DNA from: an uncultured Spirochaetales bacterium
Lineage (GTDB): Bacteria; Spirochaetota; Spirochaetia; Sphaerochaetales; Sphaerochaetaceae
NCBI GenBank assembly: GCA_944388965.1
Contig: CALXKL010000002.1
Location: 62,001-126,000, forward strand
Length of the DNA: 64,000 nucleotides
Direction: 5' to 3'
Numbering within the stretch: the stretch's first letter is position 1; each line of letters starts with the position of its first letter. Below are positions 7,458 through 16,660 of this stretch, piece after piece. Both the position numbers and the translations under genes were made by a program. Under the pieces are notes generated by a model. That model had not been told where the DNA came from. It searched no databases and saw only the letters and a list, made by a program, of their open reading frames with translations.

Positions 7458-8447
7458 CGAGGGGCGCGAGTCGTCCCCTTTGTAGTACTCCATGGGAAGA
7501 GTGTACTCGAAGCCGATGAACCAGCGTCCGAACTCGATGCCAAGGCTCATCAGCTGGTCGTTGCGTATCGCCTTCATGTAGTTCTCACGCGCGTTCCTGT
7601 AGCTCACCATGGCAATCTCGAACGAGAGGTTCGTGTCGGGCAGCAGCTGCAGGCAGATGTTCAGACCACCCATCAGGTAGCTGTCGGTGGACGACGTGAT
7701 GTCTCCGGCCTGCAGGAGCAGCGTCGGGCGCACCAGGCGCAGCTCCCCGTCCCTGGTGTAGCGCGGAAGATAAACCGAAAGCCCGACGGAGAGGGAGTCG
7801 GTCAGCCGGGATGGGGTGAACATGACCTCCCCATCCTGAGTATAGAGCAGCCTGTCCAGATACACGCCGATTGTGAAGTGGTCCTCGTCGTACCACATCA
7901 GGCCGGCTCCGACCTGGAAGTACTCGCTCCCCGGATTCTCGTAGAACTGCGAGAAGAACATGTTCGTCGCGAAGTCGAGCATCGAGTCCACAGAGCGGCC
8001 GGAACGTATCATGGAGTTGCCGCCCTGCAGCCGTGCCGCGAACGAGAAGGGGCCGAAACCGTATGCAAGATCCATCTGGAAGTACATTCTGAAGAGCATG
8101 TCGTAGACGGGCACCTGCTCCTGCAGCCGGTCCAGTCCATAACCGACACCGAGGGTGAACATCGCGTTCCTTCCGCCGAAGGAGAGCGTCAGCGAGCTCT
8201 CGCTGTCCTGGAAGAAGCCGAGCCTGTCGTCATACAGCGCGTGATCCGCCTCGTCGCCATAGCCCGTGGCCAGCATGAAGGCCCCGTCGCCCGAGCTTCT
8301 GAAAGGCAGCGCGGCTGGATTCGAGAAGCTGTTGACATAGCGTCCGGCACGTGCGACCGACATGCCTGACGAGGGCATGCGGATCGAGCAGAACACGGGT
8401 GCGCATATGAAAAGGAGTGCGACCAGCACGGTAAGTGGCTTCTTCAC
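7425..8447 (-). CDS. Exported beta-barrel-like outer-membrane protein
   Basis: Begins with a signal peptide (KKPLTVLVALLFICAPVFCS) and continues with repeated amphipathic strands rich in Gly, Tyr, Phe and Asp, ending SFTVSMRFNP. This fits the outer-membrane proteins of spirochaetes, though a named family is not recognised. Two GTG starts are possible, at 8456 and 8447. A TATAGT box at 8455-8460 overlaps the first and lies exactly seven bases before the second, so the inner GTG is chosen. It is divergent from murE. Confidence 0.7.
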   Translation of the reverse strand: MKKPLTVLVALLFICAPVFCSIRMPSSGMSVARAGRYVNSFSNPAALPFRSSGDGAFMLATGYGDEADHALYDDRLGFFQDSESSLTLSFGGRNAMFTLGVGYGLDRLQEQVPVYDMLFRMYFQMDLAYGFGPFSFAARLQGGNSMIRSGRSVDSMLDFATNMFFSQFYENPGSEYFQVGAGLMWYDEDHFTIGVYLDRLLYTQDGEVMFTPSRLTDSLSVGLSVYLPRYTRDGELRLVRPTLLLQAGDITSSTDSYLMGGLNICLQLLPDTNLSFEIAMVSYRNARENYMKAIRNDQLMSLGIEFGRWFIGFEYTLPMEYYKGDDSRPSSFTVSMRFNP

Positions 8448-8518
8448 ACAGCACACTATAGCACAGCGGGACGCATGTGAGGTAGCACCACAACACCGTT
8501 GAGGTGTATCATCATCTT

Positions 8519-9958
8519 ATGCTGACAAGCCGGCTGGCCCAGCATCTGGGCGGGACGCTCCTTCTAGGGAGCGACGATGACATCGTGACACTGTGCCATG
8601 ACTCCAGGGCATGCGCTCCCGGATGCGCCTATTTCGCCTTCAAGGGGATCCACTTCGACGGAGAGGACTTCATCGGAGAGGCGATAGCGCGCGGCGCAAG
8701 CCTGGTCGTGTGCTCCACAAGAAACCCTGATCTGGAGTCCTCCGCCTCGTTCATCATCCTCGCCGATGGAGACGTGAGGCATGCCTATGCCGTTGCCTCT
8801 GACGCACTGTTTTCCCATCCAAGCGGAAGGATATCGCTCATCGGAGTCACCGGCACCGACGGCAAGACCTCGACATGCCACTACATCCATCAGCTACTCA
8901 GGAAAAGGGGGAAGCGGTGCGGTCTTCTGTCCACGACGAGCGTCGACGAAGGGGACGGCATGATGCCCTCCCCTTATGCGAACACGACACCGGAGGCCTT
9001 CGATGTCCAGAGGACTATCGCGAAGGCGGCGGACGGAGGCGCAGGACACTTCGTGCTGGAATGCTCGAGCCATGCACTCGACAGACGCTACGACCGGCTT
9101 GCAGGCTGCATCTTCAGCTCATCCTGCTTCACGCGGATCACAAGCGAGCACCTCGAGTTCCACGGCACCTGGGACGACTACGTCGACTCGAAGCTCAACC
9201 TTGCCCGCCGCACGAGGGGACCTGTCTTCGTCTATGATGACAACCCCGTGCTTGAACGGCTGAAGACCATCTGCCCCCACTCGCTTGTCGTGCTCACCCG
9301 TCCAGAGGTGGTGGACAGGGACGGTGACGGCCTTGATTTCGTCCATGAGGGTCACAGGTACCACTTGCCGTTCTTCCCGGACTTTGCGCTTGAGAACGCC
9401 TGGATGGCGGCCCTGCTGGTCTCCACTCTCACCCATACGCCTCCGGCTCTGGTGCTCTGTGACCTGGCCAATCTGGTCAACCCGCCTGGACGGCAGGAGA
9501 TGATGTCGATCGCCGGGCGATTGGTCGTCATCGACTTCGCCCACACTCCGGACGCCTTCGACCGCCTGATGACATCGCTGCGTCTCGTGCATCCGTCGGG
9601 CTCGTTCATCGCCCTCTTCGGCGCATCCGGAAACAGGGACAGGAGCAAGAGACGCCTCATGGGAGATGTCGCGGCCAGGCATTGCTCCACGGTCATACTG
9701 ACAGAGGACGACCCCAGGCAGGAGGACGTGATGGACATCTGCAACGACATCGCCGACGGCATCGAGCCTGGGCGCTGCCGGCTCCGGATATGTCCACAGC
9801 GCAGCAAGGCCGTCGAGGAGGCGGTCCGCCTGTCAAGATCCGGCGATGTGATACTTCTTCTCGGCGTCGGGCCGCAGAAGGCGCTGGACCACTACACCTA
9901 TCATATGCCGTGGAACGAGAGGCAGGCGGTGCTGGACGCCTTCAAGGAGGTCCTCTGA
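8519..9958 (+). CDS. murE: UDP-N-acetylmuramoyl-tripeptide synthetase (MurE family)
   Basis: ATP-dependent cytoplasmic ligase adding the third amino acid to the peptidoglycan precursor UDP-MurNAc-L-Ala-D-Glu. The 479 residues carry the Mur P-loop GVTGTDGKTSTCHY, the central ECSSHAL box and FGASGNRDRSKR. The substrate motif is EDDPRQED: DDPR rather than the DNPR of meso-DAP enzymes. Because spirochaetes may use ornithine, and Thermotoga MurE has a similar DDPR, the diamino acid should not be assumed to be DAP. A GTG at 8504 is in frame, but TATCAT (8507-8512) ends six bases before the ATG at 8519. It is translationally coupled to ddl. Confidence 0.9.
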   Translation: MLTSRLAQHLGGTLLLGSDDDIVTLCHDSRACAPGCAYFAFKGIHFDGEDFIGEAIARGASLVVCSTRNPDLESSASFIILADGDVRHAYAVASDALFSHPSGRISLIGVTGTDGKTSTCHYIHQLLRKRGKRCGLLSTTSVDEGDGMMPSPYANTTPEAFDVQRTIAKAADGGAGHFVLECSSHALDRRYDRLAGCIFSSSCFTRITSEHLEFHGTWDDYVDSKLNLARRTRGPVFVYDDNPVLERLKTICPHSLVVLTRPEVVDRDGDGLDFVHEGHRYHLPFFPDFALENAWMAALLVSTLTHTPPALVLCDLANLVNPPGRQEMMSIAGRLVVIDFAHTPDAFDRLMTSLRLVHPSGSFIALFGASGNRDRSKRRLMGDVAARHCSTVILTEDDPRQEDVMDICNDIADGIEPGRCRLRICPQRSKAVEEAVRLSRSGDVILLLGVGPQKALDHYTYHMPWNERQAVLDAFKEVL

Positions 9959-10911
9959 TGCGTGTGCTCGTACTGGAAGGAGGCCGCTCTCTGGAGCATG
10001 ACGTGTCGCTTCGCAGCGCCGGGACGATCGTGGAGTCACTGACCCGTCTAGGCCATGAGGTTTCGCTGATGGAGATCGGCATGGACGGAAGGATCCCGCC
10101 ATCTCTGCTCGAACCGGATGCCGACATCATCTACCCCGTCATGCACGGCCACCAGGGTGAGGATGGAATCATCCAGGCCGTGGCGGAATGCACAGGGCTT
10201 GCCTATGTCAGCGAGGACGTCGCCACAAGCGCAATCGGCATGGACAAGGCACTGCAGGCGGCGATCTTCCGGGATGCAGGCATACAAGGGGCCAGAAGCT
10301 GCGTTCTCACACGCTCAGAGAAGATACCGGACGACCTCTTCGACTGCCCGCACTACATCGTGAAGATGTCGGGAGGCGGCTCCTCTATCGGCATCGTGCG
10401 TTGCGACAGGAGCCATCTGGAAGAGGCACTGGACGAGGTCTTCACCTATGATGAACGCCTGCTGGTGCAGGAGGAGGTCACACCGCTCAGGGAGCTCGAG
10501 ACGCTGGTCGTGTGCGACAACAGGGACATGGGCATACACGTGGCCGGTCCTGTGGAGATCCTGCCCTCCTCCCCGTTCTACGTCTACGAGAACAAGTACC
10601 GCGACTCGAACAGGGTCGTCGCAAGAGCAAAGCTCGATCTGGACGAGGAGATGCAGGAGCGGATCCGCAGGACCGCCATCAGGGCCTTCAGGGCCGTCCA
10701 TGGGTCGCTGTACATGCGAATCGACTTCTTCCTGACGCCCGGCAGACTGCTGCTGAACGAGATCAACACCATACCAGGCTCCACCCCCACCAGCCATTTC
10801 ATATATCTGGCCGAAGAGCTGGGAGGCCTGGATGCCCTCGTTCAGCTCCTCTTGGACAGCGCGCTGGCAAGGCATGAGCGACGAGGCGGGTTGAGGAGAA
10901 GCCATGGCTGA
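9958..10911 (+). CDS. ddl: D-alanine--D-alanine ligase
   Basis: ATP-grasp enzyme making the D-Ala-D-Ala dipeptide for cell-wall precursors. The N-terminus MRVLVLEGGRSLEHDVSLRS has the conserved EHDVS, the central lid includes KMSGGGSSIG, and the metal/ATP site NEINTIPGSTPTSHF is present. Its ATG shares one base with the murE stop (TGATG), with AAGGAGG inside murE, so it is translationally coupled. The frame is open further upstream, but inside murE, and is discounted. The last eight bases overlap dinB. Length (317 residues) is normal. Confidence 0.93.
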   Translation: MRVLVLEGGRSLEHDVSLRSAGTIVESLTRLGHEVSLMEIGMDGRIPPSLLEPDADIIYPVMHGHQGEDGIIQAVAECTGLAYVSEDVATSAIGMDKALQAAIFRDAGIQGARSCVLTRSEKIPDDLFDCPHYIVKMSGGGSSIGIVRCDRSHLEEALDEVFTYDERLLVQEEVTPLRELETLVVCDNRDMGIHVAGPVEILPSSPFYVYENKYRDSNRVVARAKLDLDEEMQERIRRTAIRAFRAVHGSLYMRIDFFLTPGRLLLNEINTIPGSTPTSHFIYLAEELGGLDALVQLLLDSALARHERRGGLRRSHG

Positions 10912-12079
10912 CCCCCTGTTCTTCCATGTCGACCTGGATGCCTTCTTCGCGGCGGTGGAGGTCCTCGACGACCCCTCTCTGAAGGGAAAGCCGCTCATCA
11001 TCGGCCACAAGGGGCCCAGAAGCGTCGTGTCGACGTGCTCGTACGAGGCCAGACGCTTCGGTGTTCATTCGGCCATGCCCATGACCACCGCGCTCCGGCT
11101 GTGTCCGCAGGCGGTCTGCGTACCGGGAAACATGAGACGCTACAGCGAGAAGTCGAAGCAGGTCATGGCGATCATCCGCGACATTGCCCCCAGCTACATA
11201 CAGGCCTCGATAGACGAGGCGTATCTGGACATGACCGGAACCGAGACGCTTTACGGAGGACAGCGCGAGGCGGCCCTGCTGCTCAAGGACCGCGTAAGAC
11301 AGGAGACGGGGCTGACGATATCCGTAGGCGTCGCCTCGTCGCGCTTCATAGCCAAGCTTGCTTCGGACTACAGGAAACCGGACGGCCTCACGATAGTGCC
11401 GCGCGGTCTGGAGACGGAGTTCGTGGACGCCGTAGGACTGAGGAAGCTGTGGGGAGTCGGACGTGCCACGATGGAGAAGCTCGAGCGCTACAACATAAGA
11501 AGCACCGCCGACCTGAGGTCCTACTCGCTGCAGCGTCTGGAGCAGCTCTTCGGACGGTCCGGCGGAGGCTATCTGTACAAGGTGTGCAGAGGACAGGACC
11601 CGGGGATCTACAGCGGCGAGAACAAGTCGCATTCGATCTCGGCCGAGCGTACGTTCTTCCCTGACCTGGTCGAGAAGGAGGCCATAGACCTGTATCTTCT
11701 CGAGCTGAGCCAGGAGGTCGTCTTCCGCTCGCTGGACGAACACTTCGTCGCCCGGACCATCGGCATCAAGATACGCTACCCCGACTTCACCACCATCTCG
11801 GTCCAGACGACTCCGCAGGAGGGAATATACAACACGGACGACGTATACGAGGCGGCCAGGAGGCTCTTCTGGTCGAAATACGCAGGAGGCGGAGTCAGAC
11901 TGCTCGGCGTCGGGCTGTACCAGATGTACAGCGGCGACGAGATCGAACAGGGGGAGCTGTTCAGGCAGGACAGCCAGAAGCGGCGCGACCTCGAGCGTGC
12001 CATACTGGACATGAACCGCCGCGGTGCGGCCCTCAAGCGCGCCAGCAGCCTGATCAGGGATCAGAAGAAGCCGAAATAG
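10904..12079 (+). CDS. dinB: DNA polymerase IV (Y-family)
   Basis: Error-prone translesion polymerase. MADPLFFHVDLDAFFAAVE is the standard N-terminus with the first catalytic aspartate, and SIDEAYLDMTG carries the second acidic pair. The little-finger domain occupies about residues 240-350. Length is 391. It is third in the murE-ddl-dinB transcription unit, overlapping ddl by eight bases, and ends 19 bases into the convergent uppP gene. No LexA-like box was recognised nearby. Confidence 0.93.
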   Translation: MADPLFFHVDLDAFFAAVEVLDDPSLKGKPLIIGHKGPRSVVSTCSYEARRFGVHSAMPMTTALRLCPQAVCVPGNMRRYSEKSKQVMAIIRDIAPSYIQASIDEAYLDMTGTETLYGGQREAALLLKDRVRQETGLTISVGVASSRFIAKLASDYRKPDGLTIVPRGLETEFVDAVGLRKLWGVGRATMEKLERYNIRSTADLRSYSLQRLEQLFGRSGGGYLYKVCRGQDPGIYSGENKSHSISAERTFFPDLVEKEAIDLYLLELSQEVVFRSLDEHFVARTIGIKIRYPDFTTISVQTTPQEGIYNTDDVYEAARRLFWSKYAGGGVRLLGVGLYQMYSGDEIEQGELFRQDSQKRRDLERAILDMNRRGAALKRASSLIRDQKKPK

Positions 12080-12864
12080 AGCACGACAACGGCGGCAAGG
12101 ACGATCCTGTAGACTCCGAACACGGAGAAATCGTGACGCCTCACATAGCCCATCAGCCCCCTGATAGCGACAAGAGAGACGACGAAGGCGACAGCCGAGC
12201 CCAGAGCCAGATATCCCCACTCGGCTGCAGTGAAGCCGAATCCGCTCTTGACCAGGCGAAGAAGACTCGCTCCGGCCATCACGGGCAATGCCATGAAGAA
12301 GCTGAACTCGGCCGCGACGGGACGGCTTATGCCGCCGATCATGCCGCCAAGGATCGTGGAACCCGAGCGCGATGTTCCGGGAATCAGCGCAAGCATCTGG
12401 AAAAGCCCCATGAAGAGGCTGTCGCGTATCGTGATGTCCTCAAGCGACTCCACCCTGGTGCGTATCCTCACCTTCTTCTCCAGGATGATGTAGAGCACGC
12501 CGTAGACGAACAGGGCGGCGGCGATCACGGGCCAGGTCGACAGCTTCTCGTCGATGATGTCGTCCAGGAGCAGGCCGACTACGGCGGCCGGGATGGTGGC
12601 GATCAGGACCTTGCCCCACAGCGTCAGCGTCCTGACCCGCTGCACCCTGTCGCGTCTGAAGGGCCACAGCTTGTCGAAGTACAGCACGACGACCGCCAGG
12701 ATGGACCCCAGCTGGACGACGACCATGAAGACGGAGACGAAGCGCGGGCTCATGTCCAGAGGCATCAGCTCGTCGAACAGGAGCATATGGCCTGTGGAGG
12801 ATACGGGCAGCCATTCGGTTATCCCCTGTATGATTCCAAGTATGACGACTTTCAAGGCTTCCAT
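12061..12864 (-). CDS. uppP: Undecaprenyl-diphosphatase
   Basis: Integral membrane phosphatase that recycles undecaprenyl pyrophosphate for peptidoglycan synthesis. The 267 residues have about eight hydrophobic helices and both family signatures: ITEWLPVSSTGHM near the N-terminus and ALIPGTSRSGSTI in the second half. The frame is open 50 codons upstream, but MEALKVVILGIIQG is the family start; the upstream part overlaps the divergent trmL promoter. It pairs functionally with the nearby murE-ddl genes. Confidence 0.93.
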   Translation of the reverse strand: MEALKVVILGIIQGITEWLPVSSTGHMLLFDELMPLDMSPRFVSVFMVVVQLGSILAVVVLYFDKLWPFRRDRVQRVRTLTLWGKVLIATIPAAVVGLLLDDIIDEKLSTWPVIAAALFVYGVLYIILEKKVRIRTRVESLEDITIRDSLFMGLFQMLALIPGTSRSGSTILGGMIGGISRPVAAEFSFFMALPVMAGASLLRLVKSGFGFTAAEWGYLALGSAVAFVVSLVAIRGLMGYVRRHDFSVFGVYRIVLAAVVVLYFGFF

Positions 12865-12904
12865 GGAAAAGGAGTCTAACCTGTTTGCCGAATTGTTTGA
12901 AGGC

Positions 12905-12934
12905 TTGACAGCCTGGCGCGTTGAAGCCGATGCT
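12905..12934 (+). promoter_or_regulatory. Candidate promoter of trmL
   Basis: A perfect TTGACA (12905-12910), an 18-base spacer and GATGCT (12929-12934, a poor -10), then six bases to the ATG at 12941. There is no Shine-Dalgarno site. Confidence 0.4.
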
Positions 12935-12940
12935 TCCAGC

Positions 12941-13429
12941 ATGCTGAACATAGTCCTGGTCGAGCCCGAGATACCGCAGAACACCGGAAACATCTCGCGC
13001 ACCTGCAGTGCCACCGCAACCCGCCTGATACTCGTCCACCCGCTCGGCTTCAGCCTCGACGAGAGGCATCTCAGACGTGCCGGACTGGACTACTGGGACA
13101 GGCTGGACCTCGTCCAGTACCCGTCCAGGGAGGCGTTCCTCGAGGAGCATGGGAAGGACCGTCTGGTGCTTTTCAGCGCACGCTGCGACAGGAGCTTCTT
13201 CGACCTGGATCTCGCGGTGCGGGGCGAGGAGGACGTCTACTTCGTCTTCGGGCGCGAGTCGTGCGGTCTGGGCCGGGACATGACGGAGCGTTTTCACGAC
13301 TCATGTGTCCGTCTTCCCATGATCGCGGGCACAAGGAGCCTCAACCTCTCCAACACGGTCGCCGTGGCGACGTATGAATACTACAGACAGCAGGGCTTCC
13401 CGCCACCAATGAGCTGCGCCGACGGCTAG
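12941..13429 (+). CDS. trmL: tRNA (cytidine/uridine-2'-O-)-methyltransferase, TrmL type
   Basis: SPOUT-fold methyltransferase expected to 2'-O-methylate the wobble base of tRNA-Leu. MLNIVLVEPEIPQNTGNISRTC is the hallmark N-terminus, FGRESCGLG the cofactor loop, and LNLSNTVAVATYEYYRQ the C-terminal knot motif. Length is 162 residues. Two in-frame ATGs lie upstream (e.g. 12863), but the family begins exactly at MLNIVL and a TTGACA promoter element sits just before. It is divergent from uppP. Confidence 0.93.
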   Translation: MLNIVLVEPEIPQNTGNISRTCSATATRLILVHPLGFSLDERHLRRAGLDYWDRLDLVQYPSREAFLEEHGKDRLVLFSARCDRSFFDLDLAVRGEEDVYFVFGRESCGLGRDMTERFHDSCVRLPMIAGTRSLNLSNTVAVATYEYYRQQGFPPPMSCADG

Positions 13430-13462
13430 CCAGAGGACGGGAAGGAGTGCTACCCTCCCTCC

Positions 13463-14002
13463 ATGAAGATTCTCATAGTATCCGACATACACGGCTCGCT
13501 GGATGCGGCGCACAGGATAGTCGCCCTGGCGGCCTCGTACGACATGGTGTTCTGCCTTGGCGACGTGCTCTACCATGGCCCGCGCAACGACCTTCCCCGC
13601 TCCTACGCCCCCAAGAGCGTGATTCCTCTGATGAACAGTCTTTCCGACAGGATACTCGCCGTAAGGGGCAACTGCGAGGCGGAAGTGGACCAGATGGTGC
13701 TGTCCTTCCCCGTGATGAGCACCACCGCCATGGCCATGGTCGACGGCAGACGCATGGTCCTGTCGCACGGCCACATCTTCAACGAGGACTCGCTTCCACC
13801 CGCAGCCGACATCTTCCTTTACGGCCACACCCACATCCCCGTGGCACACAGGAAAGACGGCGTCATATGCTTCAATCCGGGATCGGCCGGCATTCCCAAA
13901 GGCGGGTTCCCGGCCTCCTACGGCGAGTACGTCGACGGCGTGCTGAACGTGAGGAGCCTGGATGATGACGAAGTCCTGATGTCCATCGGCATCAGGAGCT
14001 GA
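13463..14002 (+). CDS. yfcE: YfcE/MJ0936-type metallophosphoesterase
   Basis: Calcineurin-like phosphodiesterase of about 180 residues with the di-metal motifs in order: VSDIHGS (D-x-H), CLGDVLYHG (GD), RGNCE (GN-C/H-E), HGH and YGHTHIP (GHTH). The E. coli relative hydrolyses phosphodiesters in vitro; the natural substrate is unknown. It lies 33 bases after trmL and may share its transcript. GGGAAGGAG sits 15 bases before the ATG, too far to be a normal ribosome site. The last bases overlap the end of the convergent histidine kinase gene. Confidence 0.88.
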   Translation: MKILIVSDIHGSLDAAHRIVALAASYDMVFCLGDVLYHGPRNDLPRSYAPKSVIPLMNSLSDRILAVRGNCEAEVDQMVLSFPVMSTTAMAMVDGRRMVLSHGHIFNEDSLPPAADIFLYGHTHIPVAHRKDGVICFNPGSAGIPKGGFPASYGEYVDGVLNVRSLDDDEVLMSIGIRS

Positions 14003-15467
14003 AGTCCAGGGTGACGACCACTTCGTCGCCCTCCTGTGCGATGTCCACGGTGCCGCCGGAAAGACGCATGATCTGACCGGTTATAGGAAGACCGAGCCCA
14101 GAGCCGCCCTCGCTACGGCTTCGGTCGCCCCTGGACCAGGGTTCGAACAGGTCGGGGTGGTCCTCGGGAAGATGACCGGTGTTCCTGACGACCACCTTTC
14201 CATGACGAACCTCAAGCTTGACTCTCCCCTCGCCCTGGGCATGCAGCGCGTTGTCCAGCACCTCCTTCATCGCCCGGCAGAAGAGCTGGCGGTCCACATG
14301 CAGCACAAGACCGTCCTCCACGTCCACATCCACGCGACAGCCGGCCGTGTAGCCCGAAAGGAAGTCTTCGACAAGCCCGGCGGCATTCTCGTCGTGCGCT
14401 TCGGCAGAGGCGTCGGGAGAGAGCAGATTCGAATAGAAGCGGACCGCGGCGACGCGAGATGAGAGGGTGTCCACCTCCTTCCTCAGGGCGGCGATGAACG
14501 GCTGGTCGGCCTGATACACTCCGTCCTCCAGACCTTCGACCATGACGGTTATTCCGGTGATCGGGGTGTTGAGGTCATGCGCGATGGAGCGTATCCACTC
14601 CTCGCGGGCGATCCTGTTGCGTTTCAGGTTCTGGCCCAGCTCCTTCACCATCGAGGATATCTCCTCGAGCTCATAGGCCTTCTGCTGGGGGATGTCCACG
14701 TCATAGCGTCCCACGGAGATGCCGGACAGGGCCCTCGAGATGTCCGTGATGTTGCGGCTGTCGCGCCTTGACATGAGAAGAGACGCAATCACCGACACCA
14801 GAAGCGATACAGGCACCATCCAGGCCATGGTCAGTATGGCCGCGTCCTGCATGAAGCGCGTGGACTCGAAGCTCCTTATGTCGACGATCAGCAGGTCGAT
14901 GCTGCCGACGACCTCGCCGTCCACGGCGATGAATACCGTCCCGGCGACATCCTGCTCCCTTATGGAGGACGGGACGGCATATGTGACGGACGATGGCATC
15001 CTGCCGCCATCCAGGCGCATCATCGACAGTACGGCCTCTCCATCTTCATCGGACTCGACGCCTATGCCGAAGACGGGCACGTTCTTCGTGAACGTCCTCA
15101 TCTGCTCCATGTCAATTTCATGCATTGCGTTCCCGTTTCCGATGCCGCCCTCCAGCTGCTCGGATGGCACCCTGCCGTAGAGTCTCACACCGCCTTGCAC
15201 ATCGCGGATCAGAAGCCCGAAGATCCTCTCGTCCATCGCGCCGGTGAAGGCGTCGACGATCCGGGAGACATCACAGATCTCCTGTGTGGACAGGTTCTCC
15301 ATCACCTTGACGACATAGTCCTCGGCGACGAACACGGGCCACTGACGGTCGGTATCCCACATCGCCCACAGCATGAAGGCGGTCTCGATACAGATGGTCG
15401 CGGCGAAGACCAGCAGCAGCGGTATGAAGATCCTGAAGAAGTAGCGGCGCAGCGGACGCCTCTTCAC
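13992..15467 (-). CDS. Membrane sensor histidine kinase
   Basis: Two-component sensor of 491 residues. An N-terminal transmembrane helix (about 10-35), an extracytoplasmic sensing region of some 170 residues, and a second helix (about 205-230) are followed by a HAMP-like linker, the H-box SIAHDLNTPITGI, the N-box EVLDNALHA and the G-boxes GGSGLGLPI. It overlaps its response-regulator gene by four bases (ATGA), so the pair is translationally coupled. The sensed signal is unknown. The proximity of cell-wall genes would allow an envelope role, but nothing in the sequence proves it. Confidence 0.92.
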   Translation of the reverse strand: MKRRPLRRYFFRIFIPLLLVFAATICIETAFMLWAMWDTDRQWPVFVAEDYVVKVMENLSTQEICDVSRIVDAFTGAMDERIFGLLIRDVQGGVRLYGRVPSEQLEGGIGNGNAMHEIDMEQMRTFTKNVPVFGIGVESDEDGEAVLSMMRLDGGRMPSSVTYAVPSSIREQDVAGTVFIAVDGEVVGSIDLLIVDIRSFESTRFMQDAAILTMAWMVPVSLLVSVIASLLMSRRDSRNITDISRALSGISVGRYDVDIPQQKAYELEEISSMVKELGQNLKRNRIAREEWIRSIAHDLNTPITGITVMVEGLEDGVYQADQPFIAALRKEVDTLSSRVAAVRFYSNLLSPDASAEAHDENAAGLVEDFLSGYTAGCRVDVDVEDGLVLHVDRQLFCRAMKEVLDNALHAQGEGRVKLEVRHGKVVVRNTGHLPEDHPDLFEPWSRGDRSRSEGGSGLGLPITGQIMRLSGGTVDIAQEGDEVVVTLDFSS

Positions 15468-16171
15468 TCGTCATCCTCCCCATACGGACAGAAGCGGTAA
15501 CCGTAGCCGCGCACCGTCTCTATCCAGGCACCTGGCCTGAGCTTCGCCCTGATGTTCTTGATGTGCGTATCCACCACGCGCTCATAGCTGTCCAGGGCGT
15601 AGTCGAAGCACTTCTCCAGTATCTCGGAACGGGACACGAGCCTACCCTCGTTTCCCGCCAGGTATGTGAGGATGCGCCACTCGGCCGCGGTCAGAGGCCT
15701 CTCCTCGTCGTCGATCGTGACGCGGTGGGCGCCGATGTCTATCACCAGACGGTCGGGGCCGGAGGAGAAGGACATCCTCTGCTCGGGGCGTGTCTCCACG
15801 AATCCGTGCTCCATCCGCCTGAAGAGGGCTCCCACGCGCAGCACCAGCTCCTTGGGGCTGAACGGCTTCGAGATGTAGTCGTCGGCACCAAGTTCGAAGC
15901 CGAGTATCCTGTCGGACTCCTCGCTGCGGGCCGTCATGAAGATGACGGGGACGTCCACGCCCCTGCTCCTGAGCTCCTTGACGAACAGGAAGCCGTCTCC
16001 ATCGGGGAGCATCACGTCCTGTATCACGAGGTCCGGCAGATTCTCGTCCATGGCCTTGCGCTCCTCGGCCACGGTGGCCATGCCGACGGCCTCATAGCCC
16101 GATATCTCCAGATAGCGGACCACGCCGTCCCTGATGGCATCGTGGTCCTCGACTACATATATCCTTTTCAT
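15464..16171 (-). CDS. OmpR/PhoB-family response regulator
   Basis: The 235 residues begin MKRIYVVEDHDAIRDG with the acidic pocket. The phospho-acceptor aspartate lies in LVIQDVMLPDGDGF, the switch threonine in VIFMTARSEE and the lysine in YISKPFSPKEL. A winged-helix DNA-binding domain follows (about 135-230). The frame is open to 16276, but MKRIYVV is the family start. A TTGTCG/GAATAT pair ends nine bases before this ATG, again without a Shine-Dalgarno site. It precedes the histidine kinase in the operon. Confidence 0.93.
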   Translation of the reverse strand: MKRIYVVEDHDAIRDGVVRYLEISGYEAVGMATVAEERKAMDENLPDLVIQDVMLPDGDGFLFVKELRSRGVDVPVIFMTARSEESDRILGFELGADDYISKPFSPKELVLRVGALFRRMEHGFVETRPEQRMSFSSGPDRLVIDIGAHRVTIDDEERPLTAAEWRILTYLAGNEGRLVSRSEILEKCFDYALDSYERVVDTHIKNIRAKLRPGAWIETVRGYGYRFCPYGEDDE

Positions 16172-16230
16172 GTCAATGGAATATTCACATCTGAAAAGCT
16201 TCGCGACAAGGACAGGAGGGCCTGCTTCAC

Positions 16231-16264
16231 GAAAAATACAAAAACGGGACGGCATCCCGTCCCG
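16231..16264 (-). terminator. Rho-independent terminator after rsfS
   Basis: The minus strand reads CGGGACG, a six-base loop, CGTCCCG, then TTTTTGTATTTTTC. It ends the long rplU-to-rsfS transcription unit and separates it from the two-component genes. Confidence 0.85.
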
Positions 16265-16291
16265 CATCGACATCAAGCCCGTCAGAAGGAC

Positions 16292-16642
16292 TCACTCCTG
16301 GGGTGTGCTCTCCATGCCCATCCTCCACAGCTTCTCGAGGGAGTAGAAGTCCCTGAGCTCCTGGCTCATGAGATGGATCACGATGTCGCCGGTGTCGATC
16401 AGCGTCCAGCCGTCCTCCCCCGGGTTCTTGTGGCGGTTCGCGACACTCAGGCCCAGCTCGTTGAGCAGGTCCCAGATCTGGTGCACGACACCCTTCAGAT
16501 GTCCGACGGAGTTCACCGTCCCTATCACGAAGCAGTCCGTCCACGAGCACTCGTCAAGCGGAAGGACGACGACGTCCCTGCAGCTGTGCTCCTCCAGGAA
16601 GGCCGCGATTCTCTCACTGTTCTTCTTGACCGTATCGTTCAT
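16292..16642 (-). CDS. rsfS: Ribosomal silencing factor RsfS
   Basis: Binds L14 on the large subunit and blocks subunit joining when nutrients are scarce. The 116 residues show the DUF143 core: a CSWTDCFVIGTVNSVGHL-type segment and GEDGWTLIDTGDIVIHLMS, ending with a tyrosine/leucine-rich helix (FYSLEKLW). It is last in the rplU-rpmA-obgE-nadD-yqeK-lipoprotein-rsfS series; nadD-yqeK-rsfS is a widespread gene order. A terminator follows. Confidence 0.93.
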   Translation of the reverse strand: MNDTVKKNSERIAAFLEEHSCRDVVVLPLDECSWTDCFVIGTVNSVGHLKGVVHQIWDLLNELGLSVANRHKNPGEDGWTLIDTGDIVIHLMSQELRDFYSLEKLWRMGMESTPQE

Positions 16643-16660
16643 AGGTCCTCCGATTCTCCT

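Noticed and set aside
9682-9957. N-terminal extension of ddl into murE
   Set aside because: Ddl proteins start at MRVLVLEGG; the extension is murE in a different frame.
12865-13014. N-terminal extension of uppP
   Set aside because: Would add 50 hydrophilic residues before the family start and overlap the trmL promoter and start.
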